Source of the DNA: an uncultured Opitutaceae bacterium
GTDB taxonomy: Bacteria > Verrucomicrobiota > Verrucomicrobiia > Opitutales > Opitutaceae
Length of the DNA: 64,000 nt
Direction: 5' to 3'
Assembly (NCBI GenBank): GCA_903929355.1
Contig: CAIYUN010000050.1
Coordinates: 1-64,000 of the forward strand
Shown here: piece by piece, positions 26,080 through 35,489 of the stretch
How positions within the stretch are numbered: position 1 is the stretch's first letter
Layout of the letters: each line of letters begins with the position of its first letter
Notes under the pieces: model-generated
What the model was told of the DNA's origin: nothing
The model's database searches: none
What the model saw: only the letters and a program-made list of their open reading frames with translations
Program-made: the position numbers and the translations under genes

Positions 26080-28765
26080 TCAGGCCTGGCCGCCGGCGGG
26101 AGGTGGCGACTCGCGGGTCAGGATCTTGCGCAGGGTGTTGAGGATCACGTCGGCGGTGTAGGGCTTCGGGATGAAACATCCCAAACCGATGCCGGCCGCC
26201 CGGGCCATGGCGCTGTGGCTGCCCGAACCCATGCCACTTGATCCGATGATTTTCACGTGGGGGTCAATGGTCCGGAGCGCCACGATCGTCGCGGCCCCGT
26301 CCATGACCGGCATCGACATGTCGGTGATCACGACGGCGATTTTCTCCCGATGTTGCGCGAAAAGCGAGACCGCCTCGGCCCCGTTGGCCGCGAGCAGCAC
26401 CTTGTAGCCGAAACGCTCGAGCGTCTTGCGGGAAATCTCGCGCACGGCCTCCTCGTCATCCGCCAGCAACACCAGCTCGCCGTTGCCCTGCGGCAGACCG
26501 GTGCTGGCGAGCGCGACGCCCTCCGCCGCACCCGGGGTGGTGACGGCCGGCAGGTAGACCTTGAAGGTGCTCCCCTTGCCCGGCTCGCTGTAGAAGTTGA
26601 CGAAACCCCCGTGGCTCCGGACCAGCGCCCGTACGCTGGACAAGCCCAGCCCCGTGCCTTTTCCCACCGCCTTGGTGGTGAAAAAACGGCTCAAATATCT
26701 TCTCGTGGAGGCCTGGCGGAACGCCGGTGCCAGTGTCGGTCACGCTGAGGAGGACGTACGGACCGGGCCGGGATTCCGGATTGAGCCCGGCGTAGGTCTC
26801 ATCGATTGCCGTGTTTTCCAACCGGAGCGAAAGCACGCCGCCGTCGGGCATCGCATCGCGGGCGTTTACACAAAGGTTGAGCAAAACCTGGTGCAGCTCC
26901 GTCGGATCGCCGGTGACCGGCCAGGGGTCCGGGGCGGTCTCGGACGCGCAGCGGATGGATTTGGGGAAGGTGTCGTGCACAATCTGCGCCACCTCGCGGA
27001 CGACATGCACCGGAGACACCACCACCCGCACCCCCTCGCCGCCGCCCCGCCCGAAAGCCAGCATCTGCCGGAGCATCTGGGCGCCGCGCCGCCCGTTGGT
27101 CTCCAGCATCGCCAGCAACCGCTGCGTGTCCGCGTCGTCGTGCTTGAGCCGGAGGAGCTCAATGGCCATGAGCATGGGCGCGAGCACGTTGTTGAGGTCG
27201 TGCGCGATGCCGCCGGCCAGGGTGCCGATGCTGTCGAGGCGCTGGATGCGGTGAAACTGGGCCGCGAGTTTCTTCTTCTCGGTGATGTCGGTGTTGATGG
27301 ACATGAAGGACGACGGCCGTCCCTCCTGGTCCCGCACCAGCGTCCAGCTGGAGTCCACGATGATCTCGCCGCCGTCTTTCCGCACCTGGCGCAGCTCGCC
27401 CGCCCAGCCGCCGTGTTGGACGACGGCGGTCGCCGCCTTTTTGAACTCCAGATCGTCGAAATAAATGAGCTCGGTGACCCGGCGGCCCACGGCCTCTGCC
27501 GCGGTCCAGCCGTAAATCTGCTCGGCGCTTCGGTTCCAAAATCGGACACGGTGGTCGAGATCGCGCACGATGATGGCGTCATGGGCCTTGTCCAACAGCG
27601 CGGCCTGCTCGCGCAGCTGATCCTCGGCCTTCTGCCGCGCGGTGATATCCTGCTGCACGGTGACAAAATGGGTGGTCGCGCCGCTGTCATCCTTCACCGG
27701 TGCGATGGTCTGTTCGGCGATGTAGAGCCGCCCCTCCCGGCTGCGGTTGGTGATCCGCCCCTGCCAGACCTTGCCCGCCAGGATGGTGGCCCATAGCTCC
27801 CGGTAGAATCCCTGGTCATGCGCGCCTGATTTCACGAGGCTCGGTTTCCGGCCGACGATCTCGGCCATTGGGAAGCCGCTGAGGGTGACGAAGGCGGAGT
27901 TGGCCCAGAGGATCACCCCGGAGTGGTCCGTGATGAAAATCGCGTTGGCCGCCGCCTCCAGCGCGGCGCTCCGCAGCTTGAGCTGCTCCTCGGCGAGTTT
28001 GCGCCCGGTGATGTCCGTGATCACCGCCACGCTTTCCACCAAGACTCCCTGGGCGTCAAACCGCGGCCGGGGCGTGACCAAGGTGTTGACGAGCCCTCCG
28101 TCCTTGCGCAGCCAGGCGATCTCATAATCGTCCCGGGCTCCTTTTAACCGCCGGGCCATTTGCTCGCGGAGAATGGCCTGGTTTTCCGGGTCAAACAGGC
28201 CGGCCACCGGCCGCCCGACCAATTCCCCCATGGTATAACCGAGCATTTCGCACGCCCGCCGGTTCATAAACGTGAGGCGACCATCCCGATCCTGCACCGC
28301 CACCCCCTCGCTCATGGCCTCGATCAGGTTGCGGTGGATTTCTTCGCTGCGGCGCAAGGCCGCCATCATCCGCAGGCTTTCCTGCCGCCGCTTGGTCTCC
28401 TCCATGGCGTGAAGGACGGCCTGGCCCAGGCGCGCGAGCCGGTCCTTCAACAGGTAATCACTGGCTCCGTGCTTCAACGCCGTGACCGCCAGATCCTCGC
28501 CCCCGGTGTCGGAGATGATGATGAACGGCAGGTCCAGGCCGCTCTGCTGCAAAACCCGCCAGGCCACGGGGGGATCGATTCCGCTCACCGCGTCATCGCA
28601 CAACACCACGTCCCATGGATTCGTCGACAAGGCCGCGCGCATCGCCTCCACCGTCCGGACGCATTCAGCCACCGGGTCGAAGCCATCCCGCCGCAGTACC
28701 GCCAGGAGCAATCCGGCGTCGGCCTCGCAGTTCTCGATGAGCAAAACGTGGAGCAACTTCTTCAT
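26080..28765 (-). CDS. large hybrid histidine kinase (REC-PAS-PAS-PAS-HisKA-HATPase-REC), apparent frameshift
   Basis: About 894 residues after one correction. Order: N-terminal receiver (VLLIENCEADAGLL, CDDAVSG), PAS domains at roughly 135-255, 265-380 and 390-505 (GHRVTELIYFDDLEF region), HisKA (HRIQRLDSIGTLAGGIAHDL, phospho-His in AHDLNN), HATPase (LNLCVNARDAMPDGG) and a C-terminal receiver (LLADDEEAVREISRKT, VITDMSMPVMDG). The frame breaks at the A6 run 26681-26686 (T6 on the coding strand), within the G2-box: EPFFHHQGG versus the expected EPFFTTKAVGKGTGLGL. Deleting one T restores it. ATG 28765 is chosen as the start of the first receiver. Soluble; signal unknown. Confidence 0.85.
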
Positions 28766-29207
28766 CTCGGGCGGAGGTGATCGTGGATCAACAGCACCGC
28801 TCCCGGTGCGACAGGGAAGTTCGCACCGGCAGTTTCTATCCAAACCGACAGGGTTTGAGGTTGGCCCATGGAGAACTTGGGGGAGGGAAATGTCAGTGGA
28901 GACCGACATTTTGGGCAGGGAGAAGAAGGGGAGGACCCGGGGAAAACGGTTCACTTTCGCTGACAGAAACCGGTCATCGACCAGCTAAGATCACGACCGA
29001 CTGGGGATTCAGCTCTAGGACTGGGTGCCGGAAACGACAACCGATTTGCGTTACGAAGACAAGTCTTTTACTAATATTTTACGTTATTTTAGCAAATAGC
29101 ACCAACACCTCGTGATTTCTAGTCGACGGGCGCAGTAACGCGGTGGGGACGGACCGCTGGGCCGTGCGTTTTAACGCGGCCCGCCCAGTCAGTCGTCCTT
29201 GCCTTCC
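28766..29207. other. 442-base gene-free region with AT-rich island and hairpin
   Basis: No gene is supported here on either strand. A hairpin at 29159-29182 (GGGCCG-T-GCGTT-TT-AACGC-GGCCC) lies just after the aldo/keto reductase stop on the minus strand and may terminate it, but it has no T-tract. About 29035-29110 is strikingly AT-rich for this genome (for example TTTTACTAATATTTTACG) and probably holds the promoter of the hybrid kinase, which starts at 28765 on the minus strand. Confidence 0.5.
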
Positions 29208-30239
29208 TCACACGGGCGACGGATTCCGCTCCTCAAAGCCGGTCTGATGCCAGTAGGGATAGACTTTGGTCCGGGCACTGGCAGCGTCCAATCGGGCCAC
29301 CTGCCCCGGGGTGAGATTCCAGCCGACGGCCCCGAGATTTTGCCGCAATTGCTCCTCGTTGCGCGCCCCGATGATGAGGCTCGCCACCGTGGGTCGTTGC
29401 AGCAGCCAGTTGAGTGCGACCTGCGGGACGGTCTTCCCGGTTTCGCGGGCGACCGCCTCCAATGCATCCACCACCGTGAACAAATATTCATCCTCCACCG
29501 GCGGACCAAGGTCGATCACCACCTTGGCATGCAACCGGCTGTGCGGTGGCAGCGGGACACCGCGGCGGATTTTTCCGGTCAGGCGTCCCCAGCCGAGCGG
29601 GCTCCACACGACGGCGCCGAGCCCCTGGTCGAGCCCGAGCGGCATCAGCTCCCACTCATAGTCGCGGCCGATGAGGGAATAATAGGTTTGGTTGGCGACA
29701 TAGCGGGCGAGCCCGTGCCGGTCGGAGGCCGCGAGCGATTTCATCAGGTGCCAGCCGGAGAAATTTGAGACCCCCAGGTAGCGGATTTTACCCGCCCGCA
29801 CCAGTTCATCCAAGGTGCCGAGGGTTTCCTCGACCGGCGTTTGCGCGTCGAAGCCGTGCAGTTGGTAAAGGTCGATGTAATCGGTGCCCAGCCGCCGCAG
29901 ACTGCCCTCGACCGCCTTGAGCAGATGAAACCGCGACGAACCGACGTCGTTGGGCCCGTCGCCGTGGCGAAACGTGCCCTTGGTGGAGATGATCACCTGG
30001 TCCCGTCGGCCCTTGAGGGCCTGACCGAGAATGCTCTCGGCCGCGCCGTCCGAATAGATGTCGGCCGAATCAAACATGTTGAGGCCGGCCTCGAGACAGA
30101 TGTCCACGAGGCGGGTGGCCTCGGCCACATCGCTCGCGCCCCAGGCTTTGAAAAACTCGCCCTTGCCGCCAAAGGTGCCGGTGCCGAGGCAGAGGACGGG
30201 GACTTTGAAGCCGGAAGCGCCGAGTTTTCTGTGTTCCAT
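29208..30239 (-). CDS. aldo/keto reductase
   Basis: 343 residues, TIM-barrel family. Catalytic tetrad: D57 and Y62 in MFDSADIYSDG, K87 in IISTKG and His in YQLHGFD. The C-terminal NADPH-binding segment is SLIIGARNEEQLRQNLGAV. It most resembles the YajO/PhnA-like group (GASGFKVPVLCLGTGTFGG, ILGQALKGRRDQVIISTKG). Substrate unknown, probably a small aldehyde or sugar. It is the only gene of its strand between pilT and the hybrid kinase. Confidence 0.93.
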   Translation of the reverse strand: MEHRKLGASGFKVPVLCLGTGTFGGKGEFFKAWGASDVAEATRLVDICLEAGLNMFDSADIYSDGAAESILGQALKGRRDQVIISTKGTFRHGDGPNDVGSSRFHLLKAVEGSLRRLGTDYIDLYQLHGFDAQTPVEETLGTLDELVRAGKIRYLGVSNFSGWHLMKSLAASDRHGLARYVANQTYYSLIGRDYEWELMPLGLDQGLGAVVWSPLGWGRLTGKIRRGVPLPPHSRLHAKVVIDLGPPVEDEYLFTVVDALEAVARETGKTVPQVALNWLLQRPTVASLIIGARNEEQLRQNLGAVGWNLTPGQVARLDAASARTKVYPYWHQTGFEERNPSPV

Positions 30240-30283
30240 GGAATTGGATGGGGGGCGGAAGGGATGGGCGGCGTGGAGGGATG

Positions 30284-30318
30284 AGTCAGGAGTCAGAAGC
30301 CAGAGAACGGAAGCAGGA
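30284..30318. repeat. period-7 degenerate tandem array
   Basis: Five consecutive heptamers: AGTCAGG, AGTCAGA, AGCCAGA, GAACGGA, AGCAGGA. The array lies between pilT and the aldo/keto reductase. It is related in sequence to the arrays at 33924 and 45756. Confidence 0.65.
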
Positions 30319-30391
30319 GGCAAAACCACTTATGGGCGAGGAGGGACATTCATGGAATGAGATCACCGAACCCCGCGCGCCTGGCCCGGGC

Positions 30392-31480
30392 TCAGGTCTT
30401 GAAAAAGATGCCCTTGAGGTTCATCTCGAGGGCCTGGGGGTTGGCGGAGTAGCGCAGGGCGTCGGCCTTGCTGATGCGGTGCGCGTTGACCAGGCGGAGC
30501 AGGTCGCGGTTGAAGGAGAAGCTCGCCGAGTCCGTGCCGGCCTCCAGGAGGCCCTGGATTTTCTCGTTATGCCCGTCGAGGATGAGGTTTTTGATCGTGG
30601 AGTCGGCGTTGAGGATCTCGTTGGCCGGAACCCGGCCGCCACCCTCGAGCGCGGGGATGAGTTTCTGGCAGATGAAGCCGCGGAGCGACCCGGCGATCTG
30701 GCGGCGGGCCTGCGCCAGCTGCTCGGGCGGAAAAAACTCGAAGAGACGGGTGAGCGACTGCGCCACGGTTGCGGCGTGCATCGTGGAAAACACCAGGTGC
30801 CCCGTCTCCGCCGCGCTGATCGCGGTCTCGAACGTCTCGCGGTCGCGCATTTCGCCGATGAGGATGATGTCCGGATTCTGCCGGAGGACGGCCTTGATCG
30901 CCAGCTCGAAGCTCGGCACATCGAGCCCGATCTCGCGCTGCTGAAACACGGACTTGTCGTCAATGAAGGTGTATTCGATCGGGTCCTCGATGGTGACGAT
31001 GTGCTTTTCCTGGTTGCGGTTGATCCAGTTGAGCATCGCCGCCATGGTGGAACTCTTGCCCGAGCCGGTCGCGCCGCAGATGAGGAGGATGCCATCCTTG
31101 GCCTTGGCGAGGTTGAGCAAGGGCTCGGCCTGGATGCCCAGTTCCTCAAACTCGGGCACGCGGGCCTTGATGTGCCGCAGCACGATGCTCACCGCGCCGC
31201 GCTGGTGAAAGGCGTTCACCCGGAACCGGCCGATGCCCTCCGCCGCATAGGCAAAGTCCACCTGGCCGAGGTCGTCCCAGTTCTTTCGGAAAACCCGCGG
31301 CACATGCTCGTCCACGAACGCCTGCGCCTCCGGACCGGCGATGGGCTCCATGTCGACCGGCTTGAGCCGGTTGGAAATGCGGTAGTAGGCCGGCTTGCCG
31401 GTCTTGATGATGACATCGCTCGCGCCGCTCTCCACGGCGAGCTTGAGGAGGTCGTTGAAAACTTCGGTGTGCGGGGTCAT
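30392..31480 (-). CDS. pilT: twitching motility retraction ATPase
   Basis: 362 residues, a hexameric secretion ATPase that depolymerises type IV pili at the cytoplasmic face of the inner membrane. Walker A GATGSGKSST, the Asp box region TIEDPIEY, Walker B LIGEMRDRET and the His box (GHLVFSTMHA) are in order. The length and N-terminus (LLKLAVESGASDVIIKTGKP) separate PilT from PilB. It is isolated from pilB at 60.3 kb and the pseudopilin cassette at 4-8 kb. A likely promoter lies upstream. Confidence 0.95.
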   Translation of the reverse strand: MTPHTEVFNDLLKLAVESGASDVIIKTGKPAYYRISNRLKPVDMEPIAGPEAQAFVDEHVPRVFRKNWDDLGQVDFAYAAEGIGRFRVNAFHQRGAVSIVLRHIKARVPEFEELGIQAEPLLNLAKAKDGILLICGATGSGKSSTMAAMLNWINRNQEKHIVTIEDPIEYTFIDDKSVFQQREIGLDVPSFELAIKAVLRQNPDIILIGEMRDRETFETAISAAETGHLVFSTMHAATVAQSLTRLFEFFPPEQLAQARRQIAGSLRGFICQKLIPALEGGGRVPANEILNADSTIKNLILDGHNEKIQGLLEAGTDSASFSFNRDLLRLVNAHRISKADALRYSANPQALEMNLKGIFFKT

Positions 31481-31510
31481 GGGCGCGAGGGATGAAAAAA
31501 CGTGATGGAT

Positions 31511-31539
31511 TTGCTAGCCGGAGTCGTTTTGCTGCGCAA
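31511..31539 (-). promoter_or_regulatory. possible pilT promoter
   Basis: On the minus strand TTGCGC, then 17 bases, then TAGCAA. The spacing is ideal and the boxes are moderate. It is in the pilT-dapA divergent gap and ends about 31 bases before the pilT ATG. Confidence 0.3.
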
Positions 31540-31560
31540 GGTAACATTCCACGTCCCTCC

Positions 31561-32448
31561 ATGAAGCACCGCCCGCTGACCGGCGCGATCACCGCGCTCG
31601 CCACCCCGTTTCGCCATGAAGCCGTCGACCACGACGGCCTGTGCAAGCTCGTGGAGTTTCAGATCAAGGCGGGCATCAATGGCCTGGTGCCGGTCGGAAC
31701 CACGGGCGAGTCCCCCACCCTCGACCACGCCGAGCACCTGGACGTGATCCGGGCGGTCATCGCGGCGGCGCGCGGGCGCGTGCCGGTGATCGCCGGCACC
31801 GGCTCCAACTCCACCGCCGAGGCCGTGGACCTCACGCGGCTCTCGCACGAGGCCGGGGCTGACGCGATGCTGGTGGTCGCGCCCTACTACAACAAGCCCA
31901 GCCAGGAGGGCCTGTTCCGCCACTTCGCCGCCATCGCCGACACGACCGACCGCCCGATCATCCTCTATTCGATCCCCGGCCGCTGCGGCATCGAGATCGG
32001 TGTGCCGGTGGTCGAGCGGCTGCGGGCCAAGTATGCCCATGTGCGCTGGATCAAGGAGGCGGGCGGGTCGGTGGACCGCGTGGACCAGCTCAAGCAGGCG
32101 CTGGGTGCGGACATCACGGTGCTGTGCGGCGACGACTCGCTCACGCTGCCGTTCATGGCGGTGGGCGCGGAGGGCGTCATCAGCGTGGCGTCGAATCTGC
32201 TCGCCCGGGAGGTGGTGCAGTTGGTGCGGCTGGCCGGCGCGGGCGATTACGCCCGGGCGCGCAGGCTGCACCAGAAGCTCTACCCCGTGTTCCGGGCGTG
32301 CTTTCTCGAACCCAACCCGGTGCCGATCAAGGCCGCGCTGGCCCGCGCCGGGATCATCGGCAGCGCCGAGGTGCGCCTGCCGCTGACCGAGCTGACCCCG
32401 GCCAACGAAAAAATCCTCTTTGCCGCGCTCGCGGCCATCGGCCGATGA
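31561..32448 (+). CDS. dapA: 4-hydroxy-tetrahydrodipicolinate synthase
   Basis: 295 residues, usual length. It condenses pyruvate with aspartate semialdehyde in lysine and diaminopimelate synthesis. The Schiff-base lysine is K165 in VRWIKEAGG; Y136 (ILYSIPGR) and the GTTGESPTL loop are conserved. It heads a dapA-dapB pair whose genes overlap by four bases. ATG 31561 follows 80 bases of gap shared with the divergent pilT. Confidence 0.97.
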   Translation: MKHRPLTGAITALATPFRHEAVDHDGLCKLVEFQIKAGINGLVPVGTTGESPTLDHAEHLDVIRAVIAAARGRVPVIAGTGSNSTAEAVDLTRLSHEAGADAMLVVAPYYNKPSQEGLFRHFAAIADTTDRPIILYSIPGRCGIEIGVPVVERLRAKYAHVRWIKEAGGSVDRVDQLKQALGADITVLCGDDSLTLPFMAVGAEGVISVASNLLAREVVQLVRLAGAGDYARARRLHQKLYPVFRACFLEPNPVPIKAALARAGIIGSAEVRLPLTELTPANEKILFAALAAIGR

Positions 32449-33188
32449 GCACCAAGCCCAACCTCCGCCTGGTCCTGGTCGGCGCGCGCGGCCGCATGGG
32501 CCAGGCCGTGGCCACCGCCGCGGCCGCCGCCGGCGCGACCGTGGTCGCGTCGCTCGACGACGGGGACAATCTCGCGGCCGGCATGGCGGCGGGCGACGTG
32601 GTGATTGATTTCAGCTCGCATGCGGCCACCGCCGAGGTCATCCGGCTGGCCGTGGCCGCGCGCAAGCCCCTCGTCATCGGCACCACCGGCCATCCGGCGG
32701 CCGAGAAAAAGCGGCTGCTCGCGAAGGCCGCCAAGGTGCCGTGCGTGTGGGCGGGCAATTTTTCCGTGGGGGTCAACCTGCTGTTCGCGCTGACACGCCG
32801 CGCCACGAAGATCCTCGGGGCGGAGTATGACACCGAGGTGGTCGAAATGCATCACCGGCTCAAAAAGGACGCGCCGAGCGGCACGGCCGCGCGGCTGCTC
32901 GAGATCATCCTGGAGGAACGCAAGCTCACGGCCGCCGCCCTCCGCCACGGGCGGTCCGGCATCACCGGCGCGCGGACGGCCACCGAGGTGGGCGTGCACG
33001 CGCTGCGCGGCGGCGACGTGGTGGGTGACCACACGGTGATGTTTGCCGGACCGGGCGAGCGGATCGAGCTGACGCACAAGGCGAGCGACCGCGGTATCTT
33101 CGCCCGCGGGGCGCTCCGCGCCGCACGGTGGGTGGTCGGACAGCAGCCCGGGCTTTACGACATGCAGGACGTGCTGGGCTTGAAATGA
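32445..33188 (+). CDS. dapB: 4-hydroxy-tetrahydrodipicolinate reductase
   Basis: 247 residues. It reduces the DapA product with NAD(P)H, the next step of lysine synthesis. Nucleotide-binding VGARGRMGQAVA is at the N-terminus; VVIDFSSHAAT, IGTTGH and the catalytic EMHHRLKKDAPSGTA are present. ATGA overlap with dapA shows translational coupling. ruvA follows 115 bases later behind a repeat array. Confidence 0.97.
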   Translation: MSTKPNLRLVLVGARGRMGQAVATAAAAAGATVVASLDDGDNLAAGMAAGDVVIDFSSHAATAEVIRLAVAARKPLVIGTTGHPAAEKKRLLAKAAKVPCVWAGNFSVGVNLLFALTRRATKILGAEYDTEVVEMHHRLKKDAPSGTAARLLEIILEERKLTAAALRHGRSGITGARTATEVGVHALRGGDVVGDHTVMFAGPGERIELTHKASDRGIFARGALRAARWVVGQQPGLYDMQDVLGLK

Positions 33189-33200
33189 AGGGAGCTGGCA

Positions 33201-33299
33201 AGTAGTGGGTCGCGAGTAGCGTGTATTCGGATTCCCGACCTTCGCTCTCACTGCCGCCGTTTTTCTACTCGCTACCCGCTGCTCGCTACCCGCTACTTC
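33201..33299. repeat. two facing period-7 arrays before ruvA
   Basis: The left array (33201-33235) reads AGTAGTG, GGTCGCG, AGTAGCG, TGTATTC, GGATTCC. The right array (33265-33299) reads CTACTCG, CTACCCG, CTGCTCG, CTACCCG, CTACTTC. They are roughly complementary to each other (AGTAGCG versus CGCTACT), so the pair could fold as a long imperfect hairpin. The right one stops 4 bases before the ruvA start codon and occupies its leader, including the place of a ribosome binding site. Confidence 0.7.
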
Positions 33300-33303
33300 C
33301 CCT

Positions 33304-33912
33304 ATGATAACCTCGCTCCAGGGCACGCTCGCCGCCGCCACCCCGCTCCACGCGGTCGTCGAGCTGAACGGGCTCGGCTACGAAGTGAACATCCCGGTCA
33401 CGACGGCGGAAAGACTGCCCGCCCTCGGCGCGCAGGTGAAGCTGCACACCCTCGTGATCTACCGCGAGGACGCGCAGACGCTCTACGGTTTTGCCACGCC
33501 GGCGGAGCGGGATTTTTTCCGGCTGATGATCGAGCATGTGACCGGCATCGGCCCCAAAAGCGCGCTGAACATCATGAGCCGCCTGTCGCTGCCGCTGCTC
33601 GAAAACGCGATCCGCGACGGCGATGTGGGCACGCTCGCGAAATCCCCGGGCATTGGCAAGAAAACCGCCGAACGGCTGGTGATTGAGCTGCGCGCGAAGG
33701 TGGGGGCGACGAACGCGGGCCTGCCCACCGGGTCCGGATCGGCGTCCTCGTCCAGCCCCCCGGGTGACCGCCGCATCCACGACGCGGTGCTCGCGCTCAC
33801 GGCCCTGGGCTACAAAACCGCCGACGCCGACGAGGCCGTCCGCCATGCGACCCTCGCCCTCGGCCCGGCTGCAACGACCGAGCAACTGATCAAAAAGGCG
33901 CTGGGTCGGTGA
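33304..33912 (+). CDS. ruvA: Holliday junction branch migration protein RuvA
   Basis: 202 residues. It binds four-way DNA junctions and loads the RuvB helicase. OB-fold N-terminus (MITSLQGTLAAATPLHAVVE), tandem HhH motifs (VTGIGPKSALNIMS; SPGIGKKTAERLVIEL), an acidic and Ser-rich flexible linker (TGSGSASSSSPPG) and the C-terminal RuvB-binding domain (VLALTALGYKTADADEAVRH) are all present. No ruvB or ruvC in the window. The leader is made of a period-7 array, so expression may be affected by changes in it. Confidence 0.96.
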   Translation: MITSLQGTLAAATPLHAVVELNGLGYEVNIPVTTAERLPALGAQVKLHTLVIYREDAQTLYGFATPAERDFFRLMIEHVTGIGPKSALNIMSRLSLPLLENAIRDGDVGTLAKSPGIGKKTAERLVIELRAKVGATNAGLPTGSGSASSSSPPGDRRIHDAVLALTALGYKTADADEAVRHATLALGPAATTEQLIKKALGR

Positions 33913-34258
33913 GGGGCGGCCGAGAGGCCAGAGGTCAGATGTCAGAGACCAGAGGCCGGAAGTCAGAGGGCGGAGGGTGGAATTTGGAATTTGGATTGCG
34001 GATTGCGGATTGCGCAAGGCGGGGAGCGGAGGGCGGACCAACGTTTCATAGTATCCAGATGATCAGTGCGGCAGGGAGGGGCCGCCGGGCCGGCCGCCAC
34101 AACCTAACGGCGCGCCCAGTGTGTCACGCCCCACCTCCTCCTTCGCCAATAGCTTCGGAGGACAAGTTGATCGGGCCGGCCGGAGGGAGTCCGGACCGCT
34201 GAGGTGAAATCTGGCTTTGCCATGCGGGGGCAAACCGGCCGATGCTGCGCCCGCTCCC
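33913..34258. other. 346-base gene-free region between ruvA and the oxoamine synthase gene
   Basis: The first third holds the 16-unit heptamer array described separately. The remainder (34036-34258) has short GC palindromes such as GCCGGGCCGGC but no coding sequence, tRNA or recognisable promoter. Confidence 0.5.
33924..34035. repeat. 16-unit period-7 tandem array
   Basis: Sixteen contiguous heptamers with no gap, nearly all beginning with GA: for example GAGGCCA, GAGGTCA, GATGTCA, GAGACCA, then GAATTTG twice and GATTGCG three times. The register is exact over 112 bases while the unit sequence drifts. It is the longest array of this kind in the window. Confidence 0.8.
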
Positions 34259-35455
34259 ATGGCGCTTTCCCTTTTCTCCTCCAGCCCGCCTACCATCCGC
34301 GAACGTTGCCGCTCCGACGCCGCCACCAAGCTGCGGTTGAAATACGCGCCCTACTACCACGCGATGTCGGCCCAGAGCGGCCCGAACATCCGGCTCGACG
34401 GGCGGGACCTGATCATGCTGGCGAGCAACGATTACCTCGGCCTGTCGTTTCATCCCAAGGTCATCGAAGCCGCCAGCGCCGCGCCCCGGCAGTGGGGCAC
34501 CAGCACCACCGGGGCCCGCACCGCCAACGGCTCGCGGGCCTGCCACCTCGAGCTCGAGGCCAGGCTCGCCGCCTTTCTCGGGCGCGAGGCGTGTCATGTC
34601 CACTCCGCCGGCTACCTGTCGTGCCTCTCCGGGGTCGCCGCGTTCGCCCAGAAGGGCGATGTGATCTTTGCCGACAAGAACATTCACTCCTGCCTGTGGG
34701 ACGGCATCCGGCTTTCGACCGCCACCGTCGAGCGTTTTTCGCACAACAGCCCGGAGGACTTCCGCGCGGTCGCGGCCACCGCCGCCGCCGACACCCCCAA
34801 GATGCTCGTGATCGAGGGGGTCTACTCGATGGAAGGCCACATCGCGCGCCTGCCCGGGCTCATGGCGGTCGCCCGCGAGCATCGCTGTTTCACCGTGCTG
34901 GACGACGCGCATGGCTTTGGCGTGCTCGGCCGCGGGGGACGCGGGACAGTGGACCATTTCAACCTAAACGCCGACGTGGACCTCGTCTGTGGCAGCCTCT
35001 CGAAGTCGCTGGCCAGCACCGGCGGGTTTGTCGCCGGCTCGCGCGACCTGATCGAGTATCTCCGCACCCACGGCAAACAGACAATTTTCAGCGCCGCGCT
35101 CAGCCCCGGCCAGACAGCGGCCGCCAGCGCCGCGCTTGAGGTGATGCAGACCGAGCCCGAGCACCTCGAGCGCCTGTGGCGCAACACTAAAAAGTACACC
35201 GCGATGCTCCACGCGCTCGGCCTCGACACCTGGGAGAGCGAGACGCCGGCCGTGCCCATCGTGCTGGGCTCAAAGGAACGCGCGTACCGCTTCTGGCAGG
35301 CGCTGCTCGCGCAGGGGGTTTTCACGGTTATGTCCATCTCCCCCGCGGTACCGGCCGGCAAAGACCTCATCCGCACCGCCATCTCCGCGCTGCACACCGA
35401 CGAGCACCTGGCGCGGATCGGCGACGCGATGGCCGCCGCGCTGAAGAAGATCTGA
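34259..35455 (+). CDS. PLP-dependent alpha-oxoamine synthase (BioF/KBL/SPT family)
   Basis: 398 residues. PLP lysine K249 in CGSLSKSLASTGGF; the Asp and His that contact the cofactor are in TVLDDAHGFGVLG; the N-terminal LASNDYLGLSFHPKV and GTSTTGARTANGS are family signatures. The family condenses an amino acid with an acyl-CoA: 8-amino-7-oxononanoate synthase (biotin), 2-amino-3-ketobutyrate ligase or serine palmitoyltransferase. No biotin, threonine or sphingolipid gene is adjacent, so the specific member cannot be chosen. ATG 34259 gives the family-typical N-terminus. Confidence 0.9.
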   Translation: MALSLFSSSPPTIRERCRSDAATKLRLKYAPYYHAMSAQSGPNIRLDGRDLIMLASNDYLGLSFHPKVIEAASAAPRQWGTSTTGARTANGSRACHLELEARLAAFLGREACHVHSAGYLSCLSGVAAFAQKGDVIFADKNIHSCLWDGIRLSTATVERFSHNSPEDFRAVAATAAADTPKMLVIEGVYSMEGHIARLPGLMAVAREHRCFTVLDDAHGFGVLGRGGRGTVDHFNLNADVDLVCGSLSKSLASTGGFVAGSRDLIEYLRTHGKQTIFSAALSPGQTAAASAALEVMQTEPEHLERLWRNTKKYTAMLHALGLDTWESETPAVPIVLGSKERAYRFWQALLAQGVFTVMSISPAVPAGKDLIRTAISALHTDEHLARIGDAMAAALKKI

Positions 35456-35489
35456 GAACGCATCCGGTGACTGAAGCAACAGGGGCGAA

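Noticed and set aside
28777-29115. 112-codon plus-strand frame in the gap after the hybrid kinase
   Set aside because: GTG start, no ribosome binding site, no family resemblance, and it crosses the AT-rich island.
33924-34035. CRISPR array
   Set aside because: The repeats are 7 bases without spacers and no cas genes are near.
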